Translations under genes and position numbers: made by a program
NCBI GenBank assembly: GCA_004570955.1
Contig: SPPL01000003.1
Coordinates: forward strand, 62,001 to 126,000
Length of the DNA: 64,000 bases
From: Jeotgalicoccus nanhaiensis
Lineage (GTDB): Bacteria; Bacillota; Bacilli; Staphylococcales; Salinicoccaceae
Direction of reading: 5' to 3'
Shown: piece by piece, positions 36,055-43,725 of the stretch
Position numbering within the stretch: the first letter of the stretch is position 1
How the letters are laid out: each line of letters begins with the position of its first letter
Notes under the pieces: model-generated
The model's database searches: none
What the model was told of the DNA's origin: nothing
Seen by the model: only the letters and a program-made list of their open reading frames with translations

Positions 36055-36186
36055 TTAAAATACCATAATAAAGCAGTCATCTTTATTATGCTGAAGAAAT
36101 TCTTCAGCATCAGCTGCCGTATTTGAAAAAAATAAAAGTGCGATGAGTCCGAGTGACATTAGTGTCTTTTTAAAAATACTCTTCAT
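36055..36186 (-). CDS. 43-residue secreted peptide precursor (PapR-like organisation)
   Basis: A short gene with a strong AGAGGG ribosome site seven bases before its ATG. The product has a basic start (MKSIFKK), a hydrophobic core (LMSLGLIALLFF) and a signal-peptidase site ADA-EE near residue 26. The mature tail is about 16 residues, EEFLQHNKDDCFIMVF, with a hydrophobic C-terminus. It lies 145 bp downstream of an HTH-TPR regulator on the same strand and abuts the YfbU-like gene. Size, signal peptide and position match signalling propeptides of RRNPP systems such as PapR. No database match was tested. Confidence 0.72.
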   Translation of the reverse strand: MKSIFKKTLMSLGLIALLFFSNTAADAEEFLQHNKDDCFIMVF

Positions 36187-36245
36187 TACCTTACCCTCTT
36201 TATATTTTTTTCTCTGTTTTCGTCTGTATGTATCAGAGTAGCTTA

Positions 36246-36304
36246 ATTATACTAAATTAAATTGTCAGAATACTATATAAATATACAGCTGTTCCCATAT
36301 ATGG
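36246..36304 (-). promoter_or_regulatory. Promoter with upstream palindrome before the peptide gene
   Basis: On the minus strand a perfect -10 (TATAAT, 36246-36251) lacks a convincing -35. A perfect 10-bp palindrome CCATATATGG lies at 36295-36304, centred about 60 bp upstream of the predicted start point. This is the position expected for an activator site at a promoter that needs activation. Confidence 0.5.
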
Positions 36305-36330
36305 TAAATTGTTTGGATTCTCTATACAAT

Positions 36331-37074
36331 TCAGTCGTTATCCAGGCCATTTTTAGCTTTCATTTCGATTTCTTCAATTTTATCGAGCAGAAAAGTCGAT
36401 TCATTCTTTTTAAGCAGGCACCTGGCTCTTGAAGCATAGGATAAGATTTTATCGTATTCTTTGGTCTGACAATATCCCCACATGACGTTAGTGTACAATT
36501 TGACGCCGGTTCTGTAATGTATTTTATCGACGTTATTGCTGTATATCTGACCGGCCTTCACGTAATATTCCTGTCCACTTCTTTTAGAACAGTAGAGCAT
36601 ATTCCCTTTCGCCATGTACAAATCCGCTTTTAAATATTCCAGAGAATTTTTATTTTCAATCAAAGTAAGTGCCTTGTCGAGACACTTAAGTGCATCTTCA
36701 TATTTTTCTTCCTGCTTAAATAAAATCGCTTTATGCCAGTCGTAATAGATAGACAGTTTCTTATTGCTCCGCCATTCCTGAACCGTTAATTTGTTCAGCA
36801 CTCCCTCAATTAAATGCAGAGCAGAGTGATCTCTAATCCTATCAAGCTCTTTCACTATTTTCATATCCACAGCAGGTGTCAATTTAATGGTTATATCTTC
36901 AATGGTTAAGTCCAGTGCCGTCATTATTTTTACAACGTAGATAAAGCCGACATTCTCCCCTTTTTCGAGCCGGCTAATCGTTGAACTTGGCACTCTAGTT
37001 TTTAGTGCTAAAGACTTTTGAGACATACCGTATTCTATACGGCGCGATATAATTGCTGAATTGTTTATTTGCAT
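36331..37074 (-). CDS. HTH-TPR transcription regulator (RRNPP/PlcR-like)
   Basis: A 247-residue protein. Residues 5-60 form a Cro/CI-type helix-turn-helix (MSQKSLALKTRVPSSTISRL, with R and E in the recognition region). Residues 75-240 are helical repeats of TPR type; clear examples are YYDWHKAILFKQEEKYEDAL and YLKADLYMAKGNMLYCSKRS. This N-HTH plus C-TPR layout is shared by PlcR, NprR, PrgX and Rgg peptide receptors. The small secreted-peptide gene directly downstream supports peptide control. It diverges from a SigB-controlled gene. Confidence 0.82.
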   Translation of the reverse strand: MQINNSAIISRRIEYGMSQKSLALKTRVPSSTISRLEKGENVGFIYVVKIMTALDLTIEDITIKLTPAVDMKIVKELDRIRDHSALHLIEGVLNKLTVQEWRSNKKLSIYYDWHKAILFKQEEKYEDALKCLDKALTLIENKNSLEYLKADLYMAKGNMLYCSKRSGQEYYVKAGQIYSNNVDKIHYRTGVKLYTNVMWGYCQTKEYDKILSYASRARCLLKKNESTFLLDKIEEIEMKAKNGLDND

Positions 37075-37140
37075 AAATTTCCCCCTTATTTACAAATATA
37101 GTTAATTTGAAATATATGTCAATAATGAATATCAATAAAA

Positions 37141-37165
37141 GTTTTGCATAATTCAATTAGGGTAT
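37141..37165 (+). promoter_or_regulatory. SigB-type promoter
   Basis: GTTTTG, 13 bases, GGGTAT: a full match to the sigma-B consensus, 34 bp before the stress-protein start codon. Confidence 0.85.
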
Positions 37166-37199
37166 AAAGAAAATAAAAGAACGTGATGGAGGATTGAGT

Positions 37200-37787
37200 A
37201 TGACAACAGTTGAAATATATTCAAATACCAATGAACTCAGCGATAAAATCTACAATCTCCGTGCAGAAGGTGTGAAGGATAATAATATGACGGTCGTTGC
37301 CAAAAATCGTTTTGACGCAGCATTTCTAAGATACACACGTGTTCCGTTTAAAAAAGCAGACGGTACGATGTGGGATAAGGTTGCTGCGAAGTTTTTAGAT
37401 GAAAACTCGAAAGAGCGCGTTGCAGAACAATTGAATTTGACAGGAGAAGACCATACGAAGTTCAGAAACGCTGTCGACAATGGAGAAATATTACTGCTCG
37501 TACGTACAGAAGAAGAGAAAGCGAAGCAGGAAGAAGCAGCGGCTGGCGACATCGAAACTCAGAGCGAAGCGATGAAAGCTTACGGGCTGCAGTCAGAACA
37601 GCCGCTTCAAATTGAAAAAATACCGGAAGAAACGAAAGACAAAGCGAAGAAAAAACATGACAGTTATACAGATGCTGCACAGATTATTCATGAAGACGGC
37701 AGCAGACGCACCGTAGAACTGGAAGGCAAATCATTTACGATCGTTAACCTGAAGGAAGAGCTGACGGAAACAGAAGACAGCAAATAA
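37200..37787 (+). CDS. YflT-like general stress protein, copy 2
   Basis: A 195-residue soluble, highly charged protein. Residues 1-105 match the YflT/general stress 17M-like domain: EIYSNTNELSDKIYNLRAEG at the start, a VVAKN strand, and a C-terminal LTGEDHTKFRNAVDNGEILL segment. The last 90 residues are a K/E-rich low-complexity tail likely to be disordered. The start at 37200 follows GGAGG at the right distance. It is transcribed from a textbook SigB promoter and ends with its own terminator. Confidence 0.78.
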   Translation: MTTVEIYSNTNELSDKIYNLRAEGVKDNNMTVVAKNRFDAAFLRYTRVPFKKADGTMWDKVAAKFLDENSKERVAEQLNLTGEDHTKFRNAVDNGEILLLVRTEEEKAKQEEAAAGDIETQSEAMKAYGLQSEQPLQIEKIPEETKDKAKKKHDSYTDAAQIIHEDGSRRTVELEGKSFTIVNLKEELTETEDSK

Positions 37788-37802
37788 GAAGATCAACAGC
37801 GT

Positions 37803-37833
37803 AATCTCCTATAAATTTTATAGGAGATTTTTT
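37803..37833 (+). terminator. Terminator between the stress gene and the methyltransferase gene
   Basis: AATCTCCTATAAA pairs with TTTATAGGAGATT, then TTTTT. The ribosome site of the next gene (AAGGAGG) begins directly after the T-run. Confidence 0.85.
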
Positions 37834-37847
37834 AAGGAGGAATGAGA

Positions 37848-38582
37848 ATGAACGATCAGTACGATGAAGAAATTTTCTTTAATATGTATAAAGAAATACG
37901 CTATTCTCCTTTAAGCTATAATGAAATTGTTGAGTTTCCGGAAATTAAACGCCATATGCCGGCTCTTCACAATAAACACGTTCTTGATATCGGCTCCGGT
38001 TTTGGCCATCTATTAAAATACATACAAAGGTTCGAACCGAAGACTATGACAGGTCTTGATGCTTCAGAAAAAATGACAGCCCATTGCCGGAAAGATAATG
38101 ATTTGAAGGACGTTACCTTTATACAGGGAGATATTTTATCGGCAGTATTCAACCGCAAATATGATGTCGTTGTTTCTTCACTAGTTTTTCATTATATTGA
38201 GGATTTTGATGCTCTCGCTAAAAAACTGTACAGCCTTCTTAACGATAACGGTCATCTGCTGTTTACGATTGAACACCCGATTCAGACCGCCACTGAAGAA
38301 GACCTTGTCATGAAAGATAAGCATGGGATATACGCGCGTGTTGACCATTATTTTAAGGAAAGCCTTCGGGATTCCGAATGGCGTAACGGGATTGTTATTA
38401 AAAAATATCATCATAAAATAGATACAATTTTAAACAGTCTTATCCAGAACGGTTTAACAATAGAGGCAGTTAAAGATCTCGGAGATTCACCTGAAGTCTT
38501 TGACAATTATTCAGAAGAAAGAGTGCAGAAACTCCAGACTTTTCCGCCGTTTTTATTAGTAAAATGCCGCAAAGTAAAATAA
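37848..38582 (+). CDS. Class I SAM-dependent methyltransferase
   Basis: A 244-residue enzyme with the class I fold. Motif I is VLDIGSGFGHLLKYI, the acidic residue after strand 2 is in TGLDASEKM, motif II/post is GDILSAVFNRKYDVVVSSLVFHY and motif III is LNDNGHLLFTIEHP. These place it with small-molecule methyltransferases of the Methyltransf_11/25 group; the acceptor is unknown. The start at 37848 is preferred because AAGGAGG is seven bases before it. No promoter separates it from the preceding terminator, so it may be expressed by read-through. Confidence 0.82.
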   Translation: MNDQYDEEIFFNMYKEIRYSPLSYNEIVEFPEIKRHMPALHNKHVLDIGSGFGHLLKYIQRFEPKTMTGLDASEKMTAHCRKDNDLKDVTFIQGDILSAVFNRKYDVVVSSLVFHYIEDFDALAKKLYSLLNDNGHLLFTIEHPIQTATEEDLVMKDKHGIYARVDHYFKESLRDSEWRNGIVIKKYHHKIDTILNSLIQNGLTIEAVKDLGDSPEVFDNYSEERVQKLQTFPPFLLVKCRKVK

Positions 38583-38677
38583 GCGACTAAAGAAAATGAG
38601 GTAAACAGTATTAATAGCATTAAAGATTTAATTGCGGAAAGCTTTGAACTGACAGCATAGCCCGGTATAAAAGAAAA

Positions 38678-38705
38678 ACTCCTGATATCAGAGATATCAG
38701 GAGTT
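38678..38705 (-). terminator. Terminator of rpsR
   Basis: AACTCCTGATATC pairs with GATATCAGGAGTT, followed on the minus strand by TTTCTTTTAT. Confidence 0.88.
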
Positions 38706-38715
38706 CAGTAATTTC

Positions 38716-38955
38716 TTACTGCTCTTCTTTAACGTATGGTAATAATGCCATGTGACGTGCACGTTTGATAGCACCAGTTAACTGACGCTGATACTTCGCT
38801 GAAGTACCTGTTACACGTCTAGGAAGAATTTTCCCACGTTCAGAAATGAACTTTTTAAGAAGTTCTACTTCTTTGTAGTCGATGTGCGTAATGCCGTTTG
38901 CTGTGAAATAACAAACTTTTTTACGACGACGACCGCCTCTTCTTGGACCTGCCAT
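38716..38955 (-). CDS. rpsR: 30S ribosomal protein S18
   Basis: A 79-residue ribosomal protein that pairs with S6 on the small-subunit platform. It begins [17 protein letters not shown] and contains the conserved [20 protein letters not shown] run. The start at 38955 has GAGGAGGG upstream. In most Firmicutes rpsR is the third gene of rpsF-ssb-rpsR. Here it stands alone, 4.2 kb from ssb, with its own leader and terminator. Confidence 0.97.
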   Translation of the reverse strand: MAGPRRGGRRRKKVCYFTANGITHIDYKEVELLKKFISERGKILPRRVTGTSAKYQRQLTGAIKRARHMALLPYVKEEQ

Positions 38956-38973
38956 AGTAAGCCCTCCTCTACA

Positions 38974-39012
38974 GATTATTGTATTCGACTGTGTGGATCG
39001 AATTTGATAATC
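38974..39012 (-). promoter_or_regulatory. Leader hairpin upstream of rpsR
   Basis: GATTAT pairs with ATAATC and, inside it, ATTCGA with TCGAAT, separated by short internal bulges and a nine-base loop. It ends 19 bases before the rpsR start codon, just ahead of the ribosome site, so it could be a regulatory leader. No known motif matched by eye. Confidence 0.5.
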
Positions 39013-39093
39013 CATAACTTAGTTATTTACTAAACGTGTGTTTTATAATGTGTGTATGTGCACGATATATATTACAACTTTTGTGGTAAAAAG

Positions 39094-39879
39094 TCAATTA
39101 TTTTTTTGTGCATCCTTCCGGTTTTTGAGATACATTCCAACGAATAATAATGTTGCAAACACTAATAAGACAATGCTTGAAATGATAATATAATTTTCAC
39201 TCTGCGGTCCGCCGTCAGCAAATATCTGTGCGATAATTTCCGGTGCTGCCAGGCCGAATGCAAGAAACGCGTAGAACCACTGCCTCATAATTAAAGAACC
39301 GATGACCAGAACTGCAAGCAGGATAAATCCTATTGTAATGTTAAAGCTGCTTGATGGGTCGAAGAAAGTCACGAGCGGATAATTTCTTACAAGCAATAGA
39401 GATCCGACTAAAAGTCCCATATACAAGAAACTGAAAACAAAGATTAATATAGTGCCTTTCAGTTCAATTTTCTCTGACTTAAAGCTGGCAAAGTTAACCA
39501 GTACATATTTAAAACCGTAATAAATAAGTAAGGGACCCAGTATAATTATAGCTGCATAATAAAGAATATTACTTAAAGTCCAATCAAAATCACCACTGAT
39601 TAAACTAGGGACTGTCAATATGCCGGCAAGATACACGATAAACAAAGTAATATACCGTTTTATATTATTCACAACAGGCATCTCTCCAGAAATATTTTTA
39701 ATATACTCTTTAACTGATCCGCCTGTTACATCTTTGACTGATTTTCCGTCCTGTTCCGCCTGAATCAAGTGGTCTTCCAACTCCGCTTCCATATCATCAA
39801 TCGCTTCATCCTGTTTACCATGTGCCATCATTTCTAATCTAAACTCTGTTAAAAATTTTTCTGCTTCTTTACTTAACAT
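39094..39879 (-). CDS. HAAS-type membrane protein paired with PadR
   Basis: A 261-residue protein. The N-terminal 60 residues (EAEKFLTEFRLEMMAHGKQD, then an acidic helix and VTGGSVKEYIKNI) resemble the soluble HAAS/DUF1700-like domain that accompanies PadR-type regulators. Six hydrophobic spans follow (about residues 78-98, 107-127, 140-165, 180-198, 205-222 and 233-252). The ATG at 39879 follows AGAGG and starts one base after the PadR stop codon. Such pairs respond to membrane or envelope stress in some Firmicutes; here that is inference. Confidence 0.72.
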   Translation of the reverse strand: MLSKEAEKFLTEFRLEMMAHGKQDEAIDDMEAELEDHLIQAEQDGKSVKDVTGGSVKEYIKNISGEMPVVNNIKRYITLFIVYLAGILTVPSLISGDFDWTLSNILYYAAIIILGPLLIYYGFKYVLVNFASFKSEKIELKGTILIFVFSFLYMGLLVGSLLLVRNYPLVTFFDPSSSFNITIGFILLAVLVIGSLIMRQWFYAFLAFGLAAPEIIAQIFADGGPQSENYIIISSIVLLVFATLLFVGMYLKNRKDAQKNN

Positions 39880-39880
39880 A

Positions 39881-40207
39881 CTACTCACCTCTTACCAGAC
39901 TATTCATGCCTGAGTTTAGTTTTTCCCATTTATCCTTAAATATTTTCAATTCTTCTCTTCCTGTTTCACTGATGGAATAATATTTTCTTTTAGGTCCGCC
40001 GGTATCCGACTTGACCATCCGTGTGCTCACATAACCTTTTTTACTCAGCCTGAGCAGCACTGGATAAATACTCCCTTCACTGATATCCGGAAAATTATGG
40101 TCTTCCAGCTTTTTCGTAATTTCATAACCGTACGTCTCACCCTGGGAAATTAACCCCAGTATCGCACCGTCCAACAGGCCTTTCATTATCTGATCGCTGA
40201 CCGACAT
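39881..40207 (-). CDS. PadR-family transcription regulator
   Basis: A 108-residue winged-helix repressor. Typical PadR segments are GLLDGAILGLISQGETYGYE, the wing-region ISEGSIYPVLLRLSKKGYV and the GGPKRKYYSISETGREEL strand-loop-helix. The start at 40207 follows AGGAGG. It is translationally coupled to the downstream membrane protein. Three copies of an inverted-repeat sequence lie directly upstream and are probable operator sites for autoregulation. Confidence 0.9.
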   Translation of the reverse strand: MSVSDQIMKGLLDGAILGLISQGETYGYEITKKLEDHNFPDISEGSIYPVLLRLSKKGYVSTRMVKSDTGGPKRKYYSISETGREELKIFKDKWEKLNSGMNSLVRGE

Positions 40208-40222
40208 CACTGACCTCCTAAT

Positions 40223-40346
40223 CTAACTATGTTATATTAAAAGATAGTTAGTTATTTAAAAAGACAGCCGTTTGTTTGACTATCATGTAATAAAAGATAC
40301 TATATTCTGGTTGCTGCGTCAACTATCTTATATAAAAAGATAGTTG
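40223..40346. promoter_or_regulatory. Three operator-like inverted repeats upstream of padR
   Basis: Related sites: 40223-40251 (CTAACTAT ... ATAGTTAG), 40279-40302 (GACTATC ... GATACTAT, imperfect) and 40320-40346 (CAACTATCTT ... AAGATAGTTG). All share ACTAT(C), an AT-rich centre and AAAAGATA. On the plus strand the third also ends in a run of T and could act as a hairpin. Confidence 0.6.
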
Positions 40347-40449
40347 TTTTTTTATCTTTGGATTCCTCCGAGGAAGTCATAAAGGGATTCGACATAACAC
40401 GGAACCCGTCACTAAATCCATGAAGGGATCCAAATCCTTAAAACAAGAA

Positions 40450-40475
40450 AAACCCGGCTCCACCGAGCCGGGTTT
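40450..40475 (-). terminator. Terminator of modAB
   Basis: AAACCCGGCTC pairs with GAGCCGGGTTT around GGTG, followed on the minus strand by TTCTTGTTTT, 15 bases past modB. Confidence 0.9.
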
Positions 40476-40489
40476 CCCACTTTCAATAT

Positions 40490-41179
40490 TCAATCTGTTG
40501 ATTTCGTCCTCACAAACAGCAGCATTATAAATGAAATCACAATTATTGTAATGACCCAGAGCCAGGCGAGCTGCATATTGCCTGACTGAAGCGCCACGTA
40601 TATAGCAGTCGGCAATGTCTGTGTGCGTCCGGGTATGTTTCCTGCAATCATTAAAGTCGCTCCGAATTCTCCGAGTGCACGGGCAAAGCTCAGTATAGCA
40701 CCGGTCATCAGCGGCACGGATGCCAGCGGCAGTGTAATTTTCATGAACACCTGAAAATTTCCAGCCCCGTCGACTCTCGCTGCATCTTCTATATTTTTAT
40801 CGATACTTAAAAATCCGGTTTTCGCAGCCTGATACATCAGTGGAAATGATACTACTGTACTTGCAAGCACTGCGGCATACCAGGTAAAAATAATCGACTG
40901 ACTGAAGATCCATTCAACAATATTACCCGCGATGCTGTTATTCCCGAAAATCACAATAAGAATAAAACCGACCACCGTCGGCGGCAGCACAATCGGCAGC
41001 ATAATAATTGTTTCTAAAATGATTTTTCCTTTAAATTTTTTCCGCGTCATAATATGCGCGATTAATGTTCCGAAGACAAATGATAGTATCAGGGCAATGA
41101 ACGCAACCCGCAGTGACAAAAGGACCGGTGTCAGAAATTCTTCTGCTGTGATGCCGTAGTTACTCACGGGTAAAACCAT
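40490..41179 (-). CDS. modB: Molybdate ABC transporter permease ModB
   Basis: A 229-residue inner-membrane permease with about five spans. The conserved ModB segment MLPIVLPPTVVGFILIVIFG and the EAA-type ATPase-contact loop (DAARVDGAGNFQVFMKITLP) are both present, followed by ARALGEFGATLMIAGNIPG. It overlaps the 3' end of modA. The start is probably ATG 41179; a TTG at 41188 and a GTG at 41167 are alternatives. The expected ATPase gene modC is absent: a terminator follows directly. Confidence 0.92.
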   Translation of the reverse strand: MVLPVSNYGITAEEFLTPVLLSLRVAFIALILSFVFGTLIAHIMTRKKFKGKIILETIIMLPIVLPPTVVGFILIVIFGNNSIAGNIVEWIFSQSIIFTWYAAVLASTVVSFPLMYQAAKTGFLSIDKNIEDAARVDGAGNFQVFMKITLPLASVPLMTGAILSFARALGEFGATLMIAGNIPGRTQTLPTAIYVALQSGNMQLAWLWVITIIVISFIMLLFVRTKSTD

Positions 41180-41948
41180 AATCTTCAAATATTGTTAAAG
41201 CTTCTTCCGACTGCAGAAATTCGTAAAATATTTCTGCCGCTTCAGCTTTTTCTGACTCAGTAATTAAGCCTGCAGGATAAACTATCGGTTCATGCCATTC
41301 TTTCCGAGCCGTATCAACAATCTCAACTTTGTCGCTCGTCAGGGCATCTGTTCTGTACACCAGTCCCGCATCAACTTCACCGCGCTCTACGTAAGTTAAC
41401 ACCGCACGAACGTCTTCTGCATATACGAGTAAAGGTTCAATATCTTCTTTAATCCCAAGAGAATTAAATGTCTGCATACTGTATTTTCCTGCCGGTACTG
41501 ACTCCGGTGTGCCGACAGCAATTTGATCGGCTTTTGTAATATCATTAAAGGACTTTACATTACCGCTGTTTGCCGGCGCAACCAGCACAAGACTATTCCT
41601 CAGCAGATTGACCGAGTTCTCTTCAGCGATACTGCCGTTATCAATCAACATATTAAAATCACTTTCTGATGCAGAAAAGAACAGGTCTGCAGGCGCTCCT
41701 TGTGAAATTTGCTGCTGCAGAGCGCCTGAGCCGCCAAAGTTAAAATCTGCTTTAATTTCAGGGTGCGATTCATGAAAGACATCTGCTGCTTCCTCGAGTG
41801 CATCTGTCAGGCTTGCTGCTGCTGAAATCATTAATGTAACAGACTCCTCCTCGCCGTCTGTTTCGTCACTGCCGCACGCCGACAAAATGATGAGTACTGA
41901 TAATGAACAAAAAAACACAGCCAGTCTCATTTTATTAAAGTGATTCAT
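41160..41948 (-). CDS. modA: Molybdate-binding lipoprotein ModA
   Basis: A 262-residue periplasmic-type binding protein anchored by lipid. The signal ends in LIILSACGS (lipobox with C25). ModA features are LMISAAASLTDALEEAADVF, NFGGSGALQQQISQGAPADL and FFSASESDFNMLID for oxyanion contact, plus the YVERGEVDAGLVYRTDAL segment. It likely captures molybdate or tungstate outside the membrane and passes it to ModB, whose gene overlaps its end. Confidence 0.92.
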   Translation of the reverse strand: MNHFNKMRLAVFFCSLSVLIILSACGSDETDGEEESVTLMISAAASLTDALEEAADVFHESHPEIKADFNFGGSGALQQQISQGAPADLFFSASESDFNMLIDNGSIAEENSVNLLRNSLVLVAPANSGNVKSFNDITKADQIAVGTPESVPAGKYSMQTFNSLGIKEDIEPLLVYAEDVRAVLTYVERGEVDAGLVYRTDALTSDKVEIVDTARKEWHEPIVYPAGLITESEKAEAAEIFYEFLQSEEALTIFEDYGFTRE

Positions 41949-42021
41949 GTCGATTGTCCTCTCAAAACCTGTATTTAAATCAATATTAGACTTTTAGTTT
42001 ATAAAAGTAAACGCATTAAAA

Positions 42022-42053
42022 AAACAGGCCCTTTATCACTAAAGGGCCTGTTT
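42022..42053 (-). terminator. Terminator of the second ModA-like gene
   Basis: AAACAGGCCCTTT pairs with AAAGGGCCTGTTT, followed on the minus strand by TTTTTAATG. It separates the lipoprotein gene at 42066 from modA. Confidence 0.9.
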
Positions 42054-42065
42054 AAATATTATATA

Positions 42066-42962
42066 TTAAACGATATATCCGTAATTCGTAAAGATTTCCA
42101 GAGCTTCTGACGATTGTAAATAATCGTAGAAGGCACGGGCAGCACTGCCGTCTTCAACGCTGTCGGACAAGCCTAGTCCGTAAACAAACGGTTCCAGAAT
42201 TGAACGCGGCGCACGTGAAATTATACGCAGACCATCATCGTCTGAAATATCTGTTCTGAGGAGGAATCCTGCATCTGTATCGCCTTGTGCTATGTTTTTA
42301 ACAGCAGTTTCTGCATCTGCTGCTGTTTCGATGCTGTCGGCGTTCAGATTTTTTTCCTCTTCCTGATTAAGGAGTTCTTCAGCATAGGTACCGGATAAAG
42401 AATGCTCCGGATCGACAATTGTCAATGAGACATCATCATTATTAAAAATATCGTTGTATCGGTTGATATCTTCATTATCAGTTCCTGTAACAAGTACAAG
42501 TTCATTGATGAGCAGATATTTAGTTGCAAGCTGATTTAAAATACCCGCTTCGACGAGCGATTCGTACCCTGCATCATCACTTGAGAAATAAATATCCATA
42601 TCCTGGTCATTGCCTTCTATTAAATCTTCAGTCAGTTTTTCTGTATGACCATATTGAACGTCAACTTTAATACCTTCGTTATTTTCTTCAAAGAGGGCGA
42701 TCAGTTCATCCATTACATCTTCGAGGCTCTGCTCGGCAGTAATATGTACAACTTCATCCTCTTCAGCGACCGGCTCTTCTCCGACAGATTGATCTGCCTC
42801 TTCTATTGCATCTTCAGCTTCTTCCTCTGTACTCTTTTCGGTTTCCTGGGTTTCGTCAGTTTCCGACTCATTATCAGAAGATTCGTCATTATTACTACAA
42901 GCTGCTAAAATCACGCACAGCGATAGTAAAAGTGCCCATCCGAGGACATTTTTTCTAATCAT
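42066..42962 (-). CDS. ModA-like substrate-binding lipoprotein with acidic linker
   Basis: A 298-residue lipoprotein; the signal ends VILAACSN (lipobox). A very acidic, Glu/Asp/Ser/Thr-rich linker of about 45 residues precedes the binding domain, which follows the ModA layout (TAEQSLEDVMDELIALFEEN, YFSSDDAGYESLVEAGILN, AVKNIAQGDTDAGFLLRTDI, ALEIFTNYGYIV). The oxyanion-binding loop is less conserved than in the neighbouring ModA (the GGSG segment is replaced by YGHTEKL), so its ligand may differ. It is monocistronic with its own terminator. Confidence 0.8.
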   Translation of the reverse strand: MIRKNVLGWALLLSLCVILAACSNNDESSDNESETDETQETEKSTEEEAEDAIEEADQSVGEEPVAEEDEVVHITAEQSLEDVMDELIALFEENNEGIKVDVQYGHTEKLTEDLIEGNDQDMDIYFSSDDAGYESLVEAGILNQLATKYLLINELVLVTGTDNEDINRYNDIFNNDDVSLTIVDPEHSLSGTYAEELLNQEEEKNLNADSIETAADAETAVKNIAQGDTDAGFLLRTDISDDDGLRIISRAPRSILEPFVYGLGLSDSVEDGSAARAFYDYLQSSEALEIFTNYGYIV

Positions 42963-43095
42963 TGCGATTTCGCTCCTACATAAAAAATTGTATATATTTT
43001 ATTATAAACACTATGAGCTCAAAACTACACCAATATATAATTATAAAGACGATAAAAGTTGCTTATGTATTATGATTTTCTCCAAAATTAAAATA

Positions 43096-43125
43096 AAAAC
43101 CTGAGATACAGTATCTCAGGTTTTT
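43096..43125 (-). terminator. Terminator after ssb
   Basis: AAAACCTGAGATAC pairs with GTATCTCAGGTTTT (minus strand continues TTATTTT). It ends the rpsF-ssb transcript before rpsR. The 42963-43095 stretch shows nothing else. Confidence 0.88.
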
Positions 43126-43186
43126 CACACATTTCACACACATTAATAAAACACACGATAACAAAGTCTGGATTGTTATATTTTAT

Positions 43187-43699
43187 TTAGAATGGTAGAT
43201 CATCATCGCTGATGTCTACTGGACCTTTAGAGTTTGCAAATGGATTTTCTTCTGCGTTATCCTGACGCTGCTGGCTGCGTCCTGTTGACTGATTGCCAGT
43301 CGACTGGTTGCCGCCGTACGCGTTTTGATAAGAGTCAGCAGAGTTATAATCATTATTGCCTTGAGATTGATTACCGCTGCCTTTAGGCTCTAAGAACTGA
43401 ACACTTTCACACACAACTTCAGTTACATATACTCTTTGCCCGTCTTTATTCTCGTAGTTACGAGTTTGAATTCTGCCGTCGATACCAACTAAACTGCCTT
43501 TTTTAACATACTGATTAACATTCTCTGCCTGTTTGCGGAAAACGACACAGTTGATAAAGTCAGCGCCTCTCTCACCATTCGCACCGGTAAAAGGACGGTT
43601 TACAGCTAAGTTGAAAGTAGCGACAGCAACATTGTTTTGACTGACTCTAAGTTCAGGGTCTCTTGTTAAGCGACCAACTAAAACTACACGGTTTAGCAT
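43187..43699 (-). CDS. ssb: Single-stranded DNA-binding protein
   Basis: Binds single-stranded DNA during replication and repair. A 170-residue protein: OB-fold at residues 1-105 ([38 protein letters not shown]), a Gln/Asn/Ser/Gly-rich linker and the acidic partner-binding tip DISDDDLPF. The start at 43699 is preferred because GGAG precedes it. It lies nine bases past rpsF and is cotranscribed. The usual third gene, rpsR, is not next. Confidence 0.96.
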   Translation of the reverse strand: MLNRVVLVGRLTRDPELRVSQNNVAVATFNLAVNRPFTGANGERGADFINCVVFRKQAENVNQYVKKGSLVGIDGRIQTRNYENKDGQRVYVTEVVCESVQFLEPKGSGNQSQGNNDYNSADSYQNAYGGNQSTGNQSTGRSQQRQDNAEENPFANSKGPVDISDDDLPF

Positions 43700-43725
43700 G
43701 TAATCAACTCCACTCAATATTTAAC

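Noticed and set aside
38598-38660. Short coding-like stretch ending in IAESFELTA
   Set aside because: No usable start codon and only about 20 codons; too little to call a gene or a remnant.
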